NCBI GenBank assembly: GCA_945923775.1
Contig: CAMELR010000004.1
Span: 1 to 64,000, forward strand
Direction of reading: 5' to 3'
Source of the DNA: an uncultured Clostridia bacterium
Lineage (GTDB): Bacteria; Bacillota; Clostridia; Oscillospirales; Ruminococcaceae
DNA length: 64,000 nt
The notes under the pieces are model-generated. The model searched no databases. It saw only the letters and a list, made by a program, of their open reading frames with translations, and was not told where the DNA came from. The position numbers and the translations under genes are program-made. This document shows, in pieces, positions 39,834 through 48,009 of the stretch (within the stretch, counting starts at the first letter, position 1; every line of letters begins with the position of its first letter).

Positions 39834-41426
39834 TTACTCCGCGTAGTCGGTGTCAATTCCTGCCTTGACAAGCTCGTTCTGCTCCGCTTCAAGCGCCAGA
39901 GCCTGCTGGCGCTGGATATCCTCGTGTACGGACAGCATCGGCTCAACGTCCATGTGGCGCACGTGGCGGTCTATGTAGTTCTTAGTGCACTTGTAGACCA
40001 TCGGCGACAGCACCAGAACGCCTATCAGGTTCGGGATCATCATCATTCCGTTGAACGTATCGGAAAGCTCCCAGGCGAGGTTTTCGCCCATTGTCGCGCC
40101 GCCGAATATAGCCAGAACGAAAACGATCTTGTAGAACAGCGTAGCCTTTGTTCCGAAAAGGTACTCGAACGCCTTGGTTCCGTAGTGGCTCCAGCCAAGG
40201 GAAGTCGAGAACGCGAACAGCAGCAGCGCGATTGCAACGAAATAACGCCCGAATTCGCCGAAGTTCACCTGGAACGCAACGCCAACTATGGAACCGGTCT
40301 GGTTCTCAAGGTACGCGAACTCCTCCGCGAGCCTGCCCGTCTGGAGGTCGAACAGACCGGAAGAAAGGATCGTGAACGCAGTCAGCGAGCAGACAACGAT
40401 AGTGTCAGTGAACACGCTGAAGATTCCCCACATTCCCTGGCTGACCGGTTCCTTGACGTTGGAGTTGCAGTGCACCATTACCGAGGAGCCGAGACCCGCT
40501 TCGTTTGAGAACACGCCGCGCTTCATGCCCATCTCTATCGCCATCTTGACGCCCTGACCCACCAGACCGCCGACGACAGCCTCCATGCCGAACGCGCTCC
40601 TGAAAATAGAGGAAAACACCGCGCCGAACTGGTCGATATGCATAACGCAGACACCGACAGTGCCCAGCAGGTAAACGATCACCATTATCGGAACGATCTT
40701 CTCTGTAACAAGCGCGATCCGCTTGATACCGCCGATAACAACGAGAGCCGCAATGATCATCAGCACGATGCCGGTGATCCAGTTCGGGATACCGAAGGTG
40801 CTGTTCATGTTGGTGGAGATAGTGTTGATCTGGGTCATGTTGCCGATTCCGAAGGAAGCGAACAGGCAGAACACGCAGAACAGCACAGCCAGCACGGAGC
40901 CTAAAACCTTGCAGTGCTTCTTTGCGCCGAGGCCGTACTTGAGGTAGTACATCGCGCCGCCGCTCCACTCGCCTTCCTTGTTCTTGACGCGGTAGAGAAT
41001 ACCCAGCACGTTCTCAGCGAAGTTGGTCATCATTCCGAAGAACGCCATGATCCACATCCAGAACACCGCGCCGGGTCCTCCGGTGACGATTGCGGAAGCC
41101 ACGCCCGCGATATTACCGGTCCCGACCGTTGAGGCAAGCGCCGCGCAAACGCTCTGGAACTGGGATATCTGCTTGTCCTTAGTGTGCGCCGTGACCTTCC
41201 TGTCCTTGAATACCGCGCCGATGGTACATCTGAACCACCTTCCGATGTGCGATATCTGGAAGAATTTCGTAAGCACCGACATCAGCACTCCGACGAACAG
41301 CAGCAGGATAAGAGCCGGCCAGCCCCATACAACGCCGCTGATCGCGTCGTTTACAGTCTTTACGACTCCGAGGAAGCCGCCGTCATCTGCCGCGGTCTCC
41401 GCCGCAGAAATAAGTAACAGATCCAT
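39834..41426 (-). CDS. sodium:alanine symporter (AGCS family)
   Basis: A 530-residue transporter with about eleven membrane helices. Family landmarks are the start VWGWPALILLLFVGVLMSV, the motif VCAALASTVGTGNIAGVASAI and GVFSNEAGLGSSVMVHCNS. It imports alanine or glycine with sodium. AGGAG precedes the ATG. It is monocistronic between a consensus promoter and a strong terminator. Confidence 0.93.
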   Translation of the reverse strand: MDLLLISAAETAADDGGFLGVVKTVNDAISGVVWGWPALILLLFVGVLMSVLTKFFQISHIGRWFRCTIGAVFKDRKVTAHTKDKQISQFQSVCAALASTVGTGNIAGVASAIVTGGPGAVFWMWIMAFFGMMTNFAENVLGILYRVKNKEGEWSGGAMYYLKYGLGAKKHCKVLGSVLAVLFCVFCLFASFGIGNMTQINTISTNMNSTFGIPNWITGIVLMIIAALVVIGGIKRIALVTEKIVPIMVIVYLLGTVGVCVMHIDQFGAVFSSIFRSAFGMEAVVGGLVGQGVKMAIEMGMKRGVFSNEAGLGSSVMVHCNSNVKEPVSQGMWGIFSVFTDTIVVCSLTAFTILSSGLFDLQTGRLAEEFAYLENQTGSIVGVAFQVNFGEFGRYFVAIALLLFAFSTSLGWSHYGTKAFEYLFGTKATLFYKIVFVLAIFGGATMGENLAWELSDTFNGMMMIPNLIGVLVLSPMVYKCTKNYIDRHVRHMDVEPMLSVHEDIQRQQALALEAEQNELVKAGIDTDYAE

Positions 41427-41467
41427 AAATAAAAAACTCCTGTATAAATTTCGTCAATATAATATCT

Positions 41468-41496
41468 ATTATACACTATATAGAGGAAAAAATCAA
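41468..41496 (-). promoter_or_regulatory. promoter of the AGCS symporter gene
   Basis: Minus-strand TTGATT (41491-41496), 17-base spacer, TATAAT (41468-41473). Confidence 0.75.
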
Positions 41497-41633
41497 ACCC
41501 CCTCAACATGGCAATTTGCACAAAATTTCATGTGAAACATTACATTCCCAGATAAAAACACCGCTTTTGTATCGTCCGCTTGTAAATATAACTAAAAAAA
41601 ATGGTGATATCGCACAAAATCATCAGTCTGTTG

Positions 41634-41705
41634 TTGCAAATAACTCGCGATTTATGATATACTTATTTATAATTAGTCATAGTATGCCTGTTTGAACCAA
41701 ACAGG
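41634..41705 (+). promoter_or_regulatory. promoter and leader hairpin of the LacI-GGDEF-EAL gene
   Basis: TTGCAA (41634-41639), 18-base spacer, extended -10 TGATATACT (41655-41663). In the leader CCTGTTTG-aac-CAAACAGG (41687-41705) forms a perfect 8-base hairpin three bases before AAAGGAG, where it could hinder ribosome binding. Confidence 0.6.
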
Positions 41706-41722
41706 GCAAAGGAGAAATAGCC

Positions 41723-44700
41723 TTGAAAAAATCCCGTCCTCTGATCGGAATAATCGCCGCTGAAGCGGAATATGTATTCTTCTCAAACGCGCTGAACACA
41801 ATTCAGAAAGAGCTTTTCGCCGCCAACATGGACGCTGCAATATTCTCGTCCCTGATGATGTCCGGCAACGCTGAGTTCGACGCGGCTGAAAACTCCGTCT
41901 ACGACCTTGTGGACTTTGACCTCTTAGACGGCATTATTATCTTCCCGTCCAGCATTAGCGACGTTCCCTCGCGGGAGCGCCTTATCGCACGCATAAAAAG
42001 CGATTTCAAGGGGCCTGTCGTTTCGTTCGACAGCCAGGTCGAGGGCTTCACCAACTGCCTTTACAACTACGAGCCGGTAGCCGACATGATGGTCAGCCAC
42101 ATCATGGATCACCACGGCTGCAGGGTCATCGACTTCGTGGGCGGTCCGCAGGACGAATTCCACGACGCCATTGAGCGCTACTTCGTGGAGGCCATGAAAA
42201 AGCGCGGCTACGATATCCCCAAGGAGCGCATACATCACGGGATCGATTGGGTTTACGACTTCTCGGGAATCGCCGACGAGATAATCAGCAACGGCTTGCC
42301 GGAAGCGATAATGTGCTGCTCCGACCTTACAGCCGTTCAGATCATCGAATCGCTGTCGAACCGCGGCGTGAATATCCCGGGCGACGTGCTTATCACCGGC
42401 TTCAATCAGAAGGAGCCGTACGGCGCGAATTACCTTAACATCACCTCCGCGCTGCGCGACCCCGTTACTCTTGCGGAAAACGCCGCGCGCTACATAATCG
42501 CGAAAGTCACCGGCGGAGAATACCAGGCGCTTTCCGATGACAACTGCGCGCAGTTCCGTGTCGGAATGACCTGCGGCTGCTGCCCTCCCAACCTCGGGGA
42601 GCTGTGCCATGCCTCCGCGTCTGAAATGACCAGCCTCCAGCGCAACGGCATGGATTCCTACTACAACTTCATGTCAGAGGATCTCATCGGCGCGGATACG
42701 TTCTACGACTACCTCTGGAAGGTGGACTGGTACACGCATTTCCTCGGGGATTTCACCGGATTCTGGCTCTGCCTCAACAACCAGGTAATGCACAACGCCA
42801 CCCCCGAGCCGGGCTTCACCGACCGCATAAATCTCGCGTACAAGCGCACCTCCGCTGGAAGCACCGTCGACCTAATGGCGAAATTCCCGCGCGACATGCT
42901 GCTTCCTGAGATTTTCGAGGAGCGAGACCACCCGTCAGCGTTCATCTTCACGACCCTCCACTTCCTCGGGGTTAACTACGGCTACGTCGTACTTTCCTAC
43001 GGCGAGAGCGGAAAGGTCTACAACAGGGATTACGTCAAGTGGCTCAGGACAATAAGCTGCGCCCTCGAGAAGCAGCGCCGCCACATTCTCTATAACGACG
43101 CAGTTACCGACGCGCAGGTGCGCGATTCCCTCACGGGTCTGCTGAATATGCGCGGATACGTCCGCATTATGACGGAGCGCTGCGGAAAGTTCAACGACCC
43201 GAAGAAGCTGCTGCGCATAATCTCCATCGACGTTGAGAACCTCCGCGGCATAAACGACACCTACGGCTACGCGGAGGGCGACAAGGTGCTTCAGTCCCTC
43301 GGCGTTGCGCTTTCCGGTGTTGCCGGCGAAAACGACATCGTAGTAAGGGTAAGCGGCGACGAGTTCTTCATTGCCGGAGTTATCGACGAAGGTTCCTTCG
43401 ACGATGTTCCGTCAAGGCTCAGCAGCGTTGTGGACTCCATAAACCACCGCGACCAGGAATACGGCGTGAATATCTACACCGCGTCCATCTCCGCGCCTCT
43501 CACTGACCGCTCCGTGCTCGACAAGCTGCCCTACGAGGCGGCGTACCAGCGCACCCTCACCAAGGATAACCACACCAAAATGCACAAGACCGCGGACGTT
43601 TCCGCCGAGACATTCGACCCGGAGGAGTGCCAGAAGGTCGTACGGCTGCTCAACGAGAACCTGTTCTCATATAATTTCCAGCCTATCGTCAGCGCGAAGG
43701 ACGGAAGCATTTTCGCGTACGAGGCGCTCATGCGCTCCGGCGATGAATTCCGGCTGTCTCCGCTCACGATACTCAGCCACGCCGAGGCTCTCGACAGGCT
43801 CCAGGACGTGGAAAAGTGCACGATGTTCAATACTATGCGCTTCGCAAAGGAAAACCAGCGCCTGCTTGCGGGGAAGCTCCTGTTTATCAACAGCATCCCG
43901 GCATGCACACTTCCGGACGCGGATTTCGAGCAGCTCTATCAGCTCTACGGCGACATCATGCAGAATATCGTCGTGGAGTTCACCGAGCAGACAGAGGCAA
44001 GCTCCAGCCAGTTAAAGACGCTGCTTGAGCGCAGCCAGCGCTGCGGATTCAAGGTCGCGATAGACGACTACGGCACGGGATATTCCAACATCAGCAACCT
44101 GCTGACATTCATGCCCAACGTCGTGAAGATAGACCGCAGCCTTATCATGAATATCCACAAGGATAAGCGCAAGAAGCACTTCACGCGCAACATCATCGAC
44201 TACGCCCACGACAACAACTTCATGGCTCTCGCCGAGGGCGTGGAGCTCACCGAGGAGCTTCAGACCGTTATCGGCATGGGCGTCGACCTTATCCAGGGCT
44301 ACTATACCGCGAAGCCCTCTGCGGATATCGTTCAGGAGATAAATCCGGACATCGCGGAGGAGATACAGGAATACAACCGTCAGTCCGAGAACCGCCGCAC
44401 ACGCAAGACCTACTTCACCGGCGACGAGCGCGAGATATCCCTTATGGCGCTCGACCTCGACAACTACACGGATATCATCGTCAACAAGATGGAGTACACC
44501 CTTACCGGAAACAAGAACTACACCTCCGAAATGGCTGTACGCGCCAAGGACAACATCGACTGCCGCCTGAACCTCGTGGACATCACTGTGCAGAACGAGA
44601 ACGCGGGCGCTTCGATAACGGTGGGTCAGAACAGCACCATGACGCTGAACATCATCGGCGAGGTGACGCTGACCGGTGGAATTTACGTCCCGGCTGGCTC

Positions 44701-45439
44701 CACGCTGAAAATAATCGGCGACGGCGCGCTCAGGATAAACTCCGCAAGCAACCAGACCTACGCCATAGGCTCCGGCTTCACAATGCCGTACGGCAATATC
44801 GACATCTGCATGAACGGCGGTCTGTATATCCATCTGGACAGTGAAAAGAGCGTGGCTATCGGCGGCAGAACCAACGATGGCAGCTCGCATATCAGGATAC
44901 GCTGCAAGGAGCTGGTGATCGAGCAGATGGGCAAGAAAACCCTCGGCATAGGAAGCCTGCTCTCCGGCGCAGACGTTGAGATAGACGGCTCACGTGTGTT
45001 CATCGAGCACCATTCAAAAACCGGGCTTGGTATCGGAAGCTTCAGCGACCCGTGCAGAGTAAGCATTAAAAACGGCTGCGCGGACTTCAAGATGTCCGGA
45101 GACAAGGTCGGCGGTATCGCGTCGTTCAACTCCTGCGGCGGAAGCATCAAAATGGCTGACGTGCGTATCTCCACCGAGTTCAAGGCGAAGGAGATACTCG
45201 GTATCGGAGCTGACAAGAACTTCGGCGAGATCGTGATGAACGACTGCACGTTCGATTCCCTTATCGAGGGCGCGGAATCAGTCGCGCTCGGCTCTGCCGA
45301 CTGCGAGGGTACTCTCACGATGTCCATGTGCAGCGGTACTATCACGGTGCGCTCCGGAATCAAGACCCTGCTCGGCGTTAAGCCCGAAAATCTTATTTCG
45401 GATCACTGCATAGGTCTGAAGTTTGTCGAGGATCAGTAA
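41723..45439 (+). CDS. cytoplasmic LacI-type sensor / GGDEF / EAL protein with C-terminal beta-helix region
   Basis: 1238 residues with no membrane segment. About 1-300 is a LacI-type periplasmic-binding fold without the DNA-binding domain (FDLLDGIIIFPSS, DVLITGFNQKEPYG). About 300-460 is a possible GAF-like link. The GGDEF domain (about 470-615) has SGDEF at 544-548, an active-type variant without an inhibitory RxxD site. The EAL domain (about 635-880) has EAL at 667-669, VEFTEQ, AIDDYGTGYSN and AEGVE, so both diguanylate cyclase and phosphodiesterase sites look intact. About 890-1238 is built of repeats such as AIGSGFTMPYGNIDICMNGGLYIHL, a beta-helix style normally found in exported proteins. 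Confidence 0.88.
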   Translation: MKKSRPLIGIIAAEAEYVFFSNALNTIQKELFAANMDAAIFSSLMMSGNAEFDAAENSVYDLVDFDLLDGIIIFPSSISDVPSRERLIARIKSDFKGPVVSFDSQVEGFTNCLYNYEPVADMMVSHIMDHHGCRVIDFVGGPQDEFHDAIERYFVEAMKKRGYDIPKERIHHGIDWVYDFSGIADEIISNGLPEAIMCCSDLTAVQIIESLSNRGVNIPGDVLITGFNQKEPYGANYLNITSALRDPVTLAENAARYIIAKVTGGEYQALSDDNCAQFRVGMTCGCCPPNLGELCHASASEMTSLQRNGMDSYYNFMSEDLIGADTFYDYLWKVDWYTHFLGDFTGFWLCLNNQVMHNATPEPGFTDRINLAYKRTSAGSTVDLMAKFPRDMLLPEIFEERDHPSAFIFTTLHFLGVNYGYVVLSYGESGKVYNRDYVKWLRTISCALEKQRRHILYNDAVTDAQVRDSLTGLLNMRGYVRIMTERCGKFNDPKKLLRIISIDVENLRGINDTYGYAEGDKVLQSLGVALSGVAGENDIVVRVSGDEFFIAGVIDEGSFDDVPSRLSSVVDSINHRDQEYGVNIYTASISAPLTDRSVLDKLPYEAAYQRTLTKDNHTKMHKTADVSAETFDPEECQKVVRLLNENLFSYNFQPIVSAKDGSIFAYEALMRSGDEFRLSPLTILSHAEALDRLQDVEKCTMFNTMRFAKENQRLLAGKLLFINSIPACTLPDADFEQLYQLYGDIMQNIVVEFTEQTEASSSQLKTLLERSQRCGFKVAIDDYGTGYSNISNLLTFMPNVVKIDRSLIMNIHKDKRKKHFTRNIIDYAHDNNFMALAEGVELTEELQTVIGMGVDLIQGYYTAKPSADIVQEINPDIAEEIQEYNRQSENRRTRKTYFTGDEREISLMALDLDNYTDIIVNKMEYTLTGNKNYTSEMAVRAKDNIDCRLNLVDITVQNENAGASITVGQNSTMTLNIIGEVTLTGGIYVPAGSTLKIIGDGALRINSASNQTYAIGSGFTMPYGNIDICMNGGLYIHLDSEKSVAIGGRTNDGSSHIRIRCKELVIEQMGKKTLGIGSLLSGADVEIDGSRVFIEHHSKTGLGIGSFSDPCRVSIKNGCADFKMSGDKVGGIASFNSCGGSIKMADVRISTEFKAKEILGIGADKNFGEIVMNDCTFDSLIEGAESVALGSADCEGTLTMSMCSGTITVRSGIKTLLGVKPENLISDHCIGLKFVEDQ

Positions 45440-45513
45440 AATCATATTGAATTTCGGCTGTCAATAAAATTAATTCCCGCATGGCAAACTATTTTCTCGG
45501 GTACTATTAATAT

Positions 45514-45556
45514 GCGCTTCCGCACAGTTACTTTGTGCGGAAGCGCTTTTATTTTA
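45514..45556 (+). terminator. terminator of the GGDEF-EAL gene
   Basis: GCGCTTCCGCACA / TGTGCGGAAGCGC, a perfect 13-base stem followed by TTTTATTTT. The rest of 45440-45772 holds a dispersed repeat and a second terminator, but no gene. Confidence 0.85.
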
Positions 45557-45577
45557 GCATGGGTGTGCCATCTTAGG

Positions 45578-45632
45578 GTCTGACCTTCTGGCGGTTCACG
45601 CCGCCTCCACCAGAGGAGGATACGCCCGCTTC
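45578..45632. repeat. G+C-rich dispersed repeat, copy 2
   Basis: GGTCTGACCTTCTGGCGGTTCACGCC and CCACCAGAGGAGGATACGCCC parallel the copy at 7022-7086 base by base with scattered differences; internally palindromic. Confidence 0.45.
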
Positions 45633-45736
45633 GCTCCGAATTAATGGCTCCTGAAAGTTTACCCCGCACAAATGCTATTCTCCACCCGCCGGAATTTTAA
45701 GTCCACCGCTCCAAACCTATACTCCGCATAAAAAAA

Positions 45737-45763
45737 GACCGCTCTCTCGAGCGGTCTTTTTTA
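45737..45763. terminator. bidirectional terminator
   Basis: GACCGCTC / GAGCGGTC with a TCTC loop, A-tract before and T-tract after; it ends the PDC-GGDEF gene on the minus strand. Confidence 0.85.
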
Positions 45764-45772
45764 TTACTCAGA

Positions 45773-47725
45773 TCAGATGAACGCGTAGTTGGACTTACCG
45801 TTCTTCTTAACAGAATACATCGCATCATCAGCCTTACCAATGATGTACTCAACACGTGTGTTGTAGTCGTCCTTGATCATCGAAATACCGATGGACACGC
45901 TCACGGTCAGATGAACTCCATCGCACTCAAAGCCTTCGTCAAGCTTGGAGATGATATCCTGCGCAACTCTTGTCGGATCGTTTATCTCCGCATTGCGGAC
46001 GCACGCGATAAACTCGTCGCCGCCGTAGCGTCCCGCGAAGCCGAACTCGTTCACAGCGCCCTTTATGGTGCGTGCAACGAACTTCAGAACCTGGTCGCCG
46101 GTCGCGTGGCTGTACTGGTCGTTGTAGTGCTTGAAGTCGTCTACGTCGATGAACAGAACCGCCATCTCGGATTTACGCGCTTCTGAAAGGTTGATCTCGT
46201 TGTCAATCTGGCTCTCGATGGTCTCACGGTTATAAAGCTCGGTGAGGGCATCGAAGCTTGCGCGGGTCGTGAGCTGCTGCTCGCTCTTCTTCGCACGGTC
46301 GATATCCAGGATAACGCCGACGATCTTCAGCGGGTTGCCTTCCTTGTCGCGGAGGGTCGCAGTTCTGATAAGAACCCAGATGTAGTCGCCGTAGATATTC
46401 TTCATACGGTACTCGTTGTGCTTGAACTCCTCGCCTCTGCCCAGAGCCTCGAGGTCCTGCTTGTAGCGCTCTGCGTCCTCTTCGTGGAGCTTAGCCTTTA
46501 ACAGGAAGCTGTCGCCGAAGTGGTCGGACGGAGCACGGTAGCTGAACTTCTTGTTGAAGTTGTTGGAGAAGAATACTTCGTTGGTCTTAAAATTCCACTC
46601 GAAAATGATGTTATCGGACATCTCCGTAATGGTGCGGTATCTGTCCTCGCTGACAACGATCTCGTCAAGCAGGTTGTTGAACGCACGGGACATCTGTCCG
46701 TACTCGTTGTTGCTGACCTCGTTCGGGATACGCGCCTCGTGGTCGCCGCGGCGTACCTTTACAAGGGTCTCCTCGATGGTCTTGAGCGGTCTTGTTACAA
46801 GAATGGATACGACGATAGCGCCTGCAATTGCAACAAGGGAGATAAGCACGCATGCTACAACTATGCCGTTGCCTGCGGGCAGAGAGAAGGAATTTGCGTT
46901 GCCGTTCACAGGGCAGCTTGCGATCGCGATAAGTCCGTTTTCGCCGCCGACCTTTACCATTGCGGCGTACCACTTATCAGAGGAACCGTTTGTCGGAGAG
47001 TACTCGATTATCTCGGGCTCCGCGCCGTCAGTCAGGCTGTCGATCCTGCTCTTGAAAACATCGGTGGGGTACTCGTAATAAAGGTTTACCTTGAAGTTAT
47101 CAACAATATTGTAGTTGTGGCTGGGGGAAGAATCCGCAACAGTCACAGAGCCGTTGTAGAATGTGCTTCCGCCTGTCGCGCTGTAAAGGAAGCCCTTGCC
47201 GGACAGCTTGTAGCTGATAAGCAGGGTCGCGCCGCCCTGATGCTTCTTGTAGAACATCGTGGGGTTGGTTCCGCCGCCGGTAGCCTCGGGGTTGATTATC
47301 GCATTGTAGTAGAGCGCGCCGTCTGCGTAGCTGTCATACGCGCTGAAATTGTCGATGACCTGACCGGTCTTTCCGGTGCTTCCGCAGAAGACCTTGCCGT
47401 CCTTGTCGACCAGCGCGATGGAATCTATCTCGGGATTCTCGTTTGCAAACTGCACAAGGTAATTCCCGACATAATCCGTGGTTTTCTGGTTCTTGATCAC
47501 GTCCTGTACCTCGGTGTTGTTCAGAATGGTCTCAGCCTGCTTATCCACCGTGTCGAGGTAGGTCTGCAGCGTGTAACGCTCGTTCTCGGCCACCTCAAGT
47601 AAAGTAGTCCTGAACTGCTTGTCGCCGTCAGAAGAAAGCAATGTGTTTGCGAATACCGTGTAGATCACCATCGGCAGTATCGCGAACAGCATGGCGCTGA
47701 TCATCAGCATGGTTCTGATCTTCAT
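45773..47725 (-). CDS. membrane diguanylate cyclase with PDC sensor, HAMP, PAS and GGDEF domains
   Basis: 650 residues. A first membrane helix (about 5-30), an extracellular PDC/Cache sensor (about 32-280, with IDSIALVDKDGKVFCGS), a second helix (about 285-315), HAMP (RPLKTIEETLVKVRRGDHEARIP), a PAS-PAC module (about 370-485, SDNIIFEWNFKTNEVFF) and a GGDEF domain with RYGGDEF at 566-572. The catalytic motif is canonical and no RxxD inhibitory site is visible. It should make c-di-GMP in response to an extracellular small molecule. GGGGAG precedes the ATG. It lies convergent to the GGDEF-EAL gene and divergent to the FliM-motif protein. Confidence 0.93.
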   Translation of the reverse strand: MKIRTMLMISAMLFAILPMVIYTVFANTLLSSDGDKQFRTTLLEVAENERYTLQTYLDTVDKQAETILNNTEVQDVIKNQKTTDYVGNYLVQFANENPEIDSIALVDKDGKVFCGSTGKTGQVIDNFSAYDSYADGALYYNAIINPEATGGGTNPTMFYKKHQGGATLLISYKLSGKGFLYSATGGSTFYNGSVTVADSSPSHNYNIVDNFKVNLYYEYPTDVFKSRIDSLTDGAEPEIIEYSPTNGSSDKWYAAMVKVGGENGLIAIASCPVNGNANSFSLPAGNGIVVACVLISLVAIAGAIVVSILVTRPLKTIEETLVKVRRGDHEARIPNEVSNNEYGQMSRAFNNLLDEIVVSEDRYRTITEMSDNIIFEWNFKTNEVFFSNNFNKKFSYRAPSDHFGDSFLLKAKLHEEDAERYKQDLEALGRGEEFKHNEYRMKNIYGDYIWVLIRTATLRDKEGNPLKIVGVILDIDRAKKSEQQLTTRASFDALTELYNRETIESQIDNEINLSEARKSEMAVLFIDVDDFKHYNDQYSHATGDQVLKFVARTIKGAVNEFGFAGRYGGDEFIACVRNAEINDPTRVAQDIISKLDEGFECDGVHLTVSVSIGISMIKDDYNTRVEYIIGKADDAMYSVKKNGKSNYAFI

Positions 47726-47803
47726 ATATACTCCCCGTTTCTGTTCTGCAAGAGCAGATTATTTCCGCATTCAGCCGTGCGACAGACACAGCTATTTAGT
47801 ATC

Positions 47804-47832
47804 AGTATAACACAAAAATTCGTTTCTGTAAA
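47804..47832 (-). promoter_or_regulatory. promoter of the PDC-GGDEF gene
   Basis: Minus-strand TTTACA (47827-47832), 17-base spacer, TATACT (47804-47809). Confidence 0.65.
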
Positions 47833-47933
47833 CACTTTGACAATAATAATTTATCATTGCCCGGCATTTTTATTAAACCTGCACAAATCGCTCGAAATCA
47901 TTTTGTTCACAATATGGAGAGATAAAAAAACTA

Positions 47934-47962
47934 TTGCTTATGTTTCAAAAATGTGGTATAAT
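47934..47962 (+). promoter_or_regulatory. promoter of the FliM-motif repeat gene
   Basis: TTGCTT (47934-47939), 17-base spacer, extended -10 TGGTATAAT (47954-47962). Confidence 0.7.
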
Positions 47963-48009
47963 GTTTGTAATAATGTAATACGTGCGGACGTATTCCGGAG
48001 GGTAGAGCT

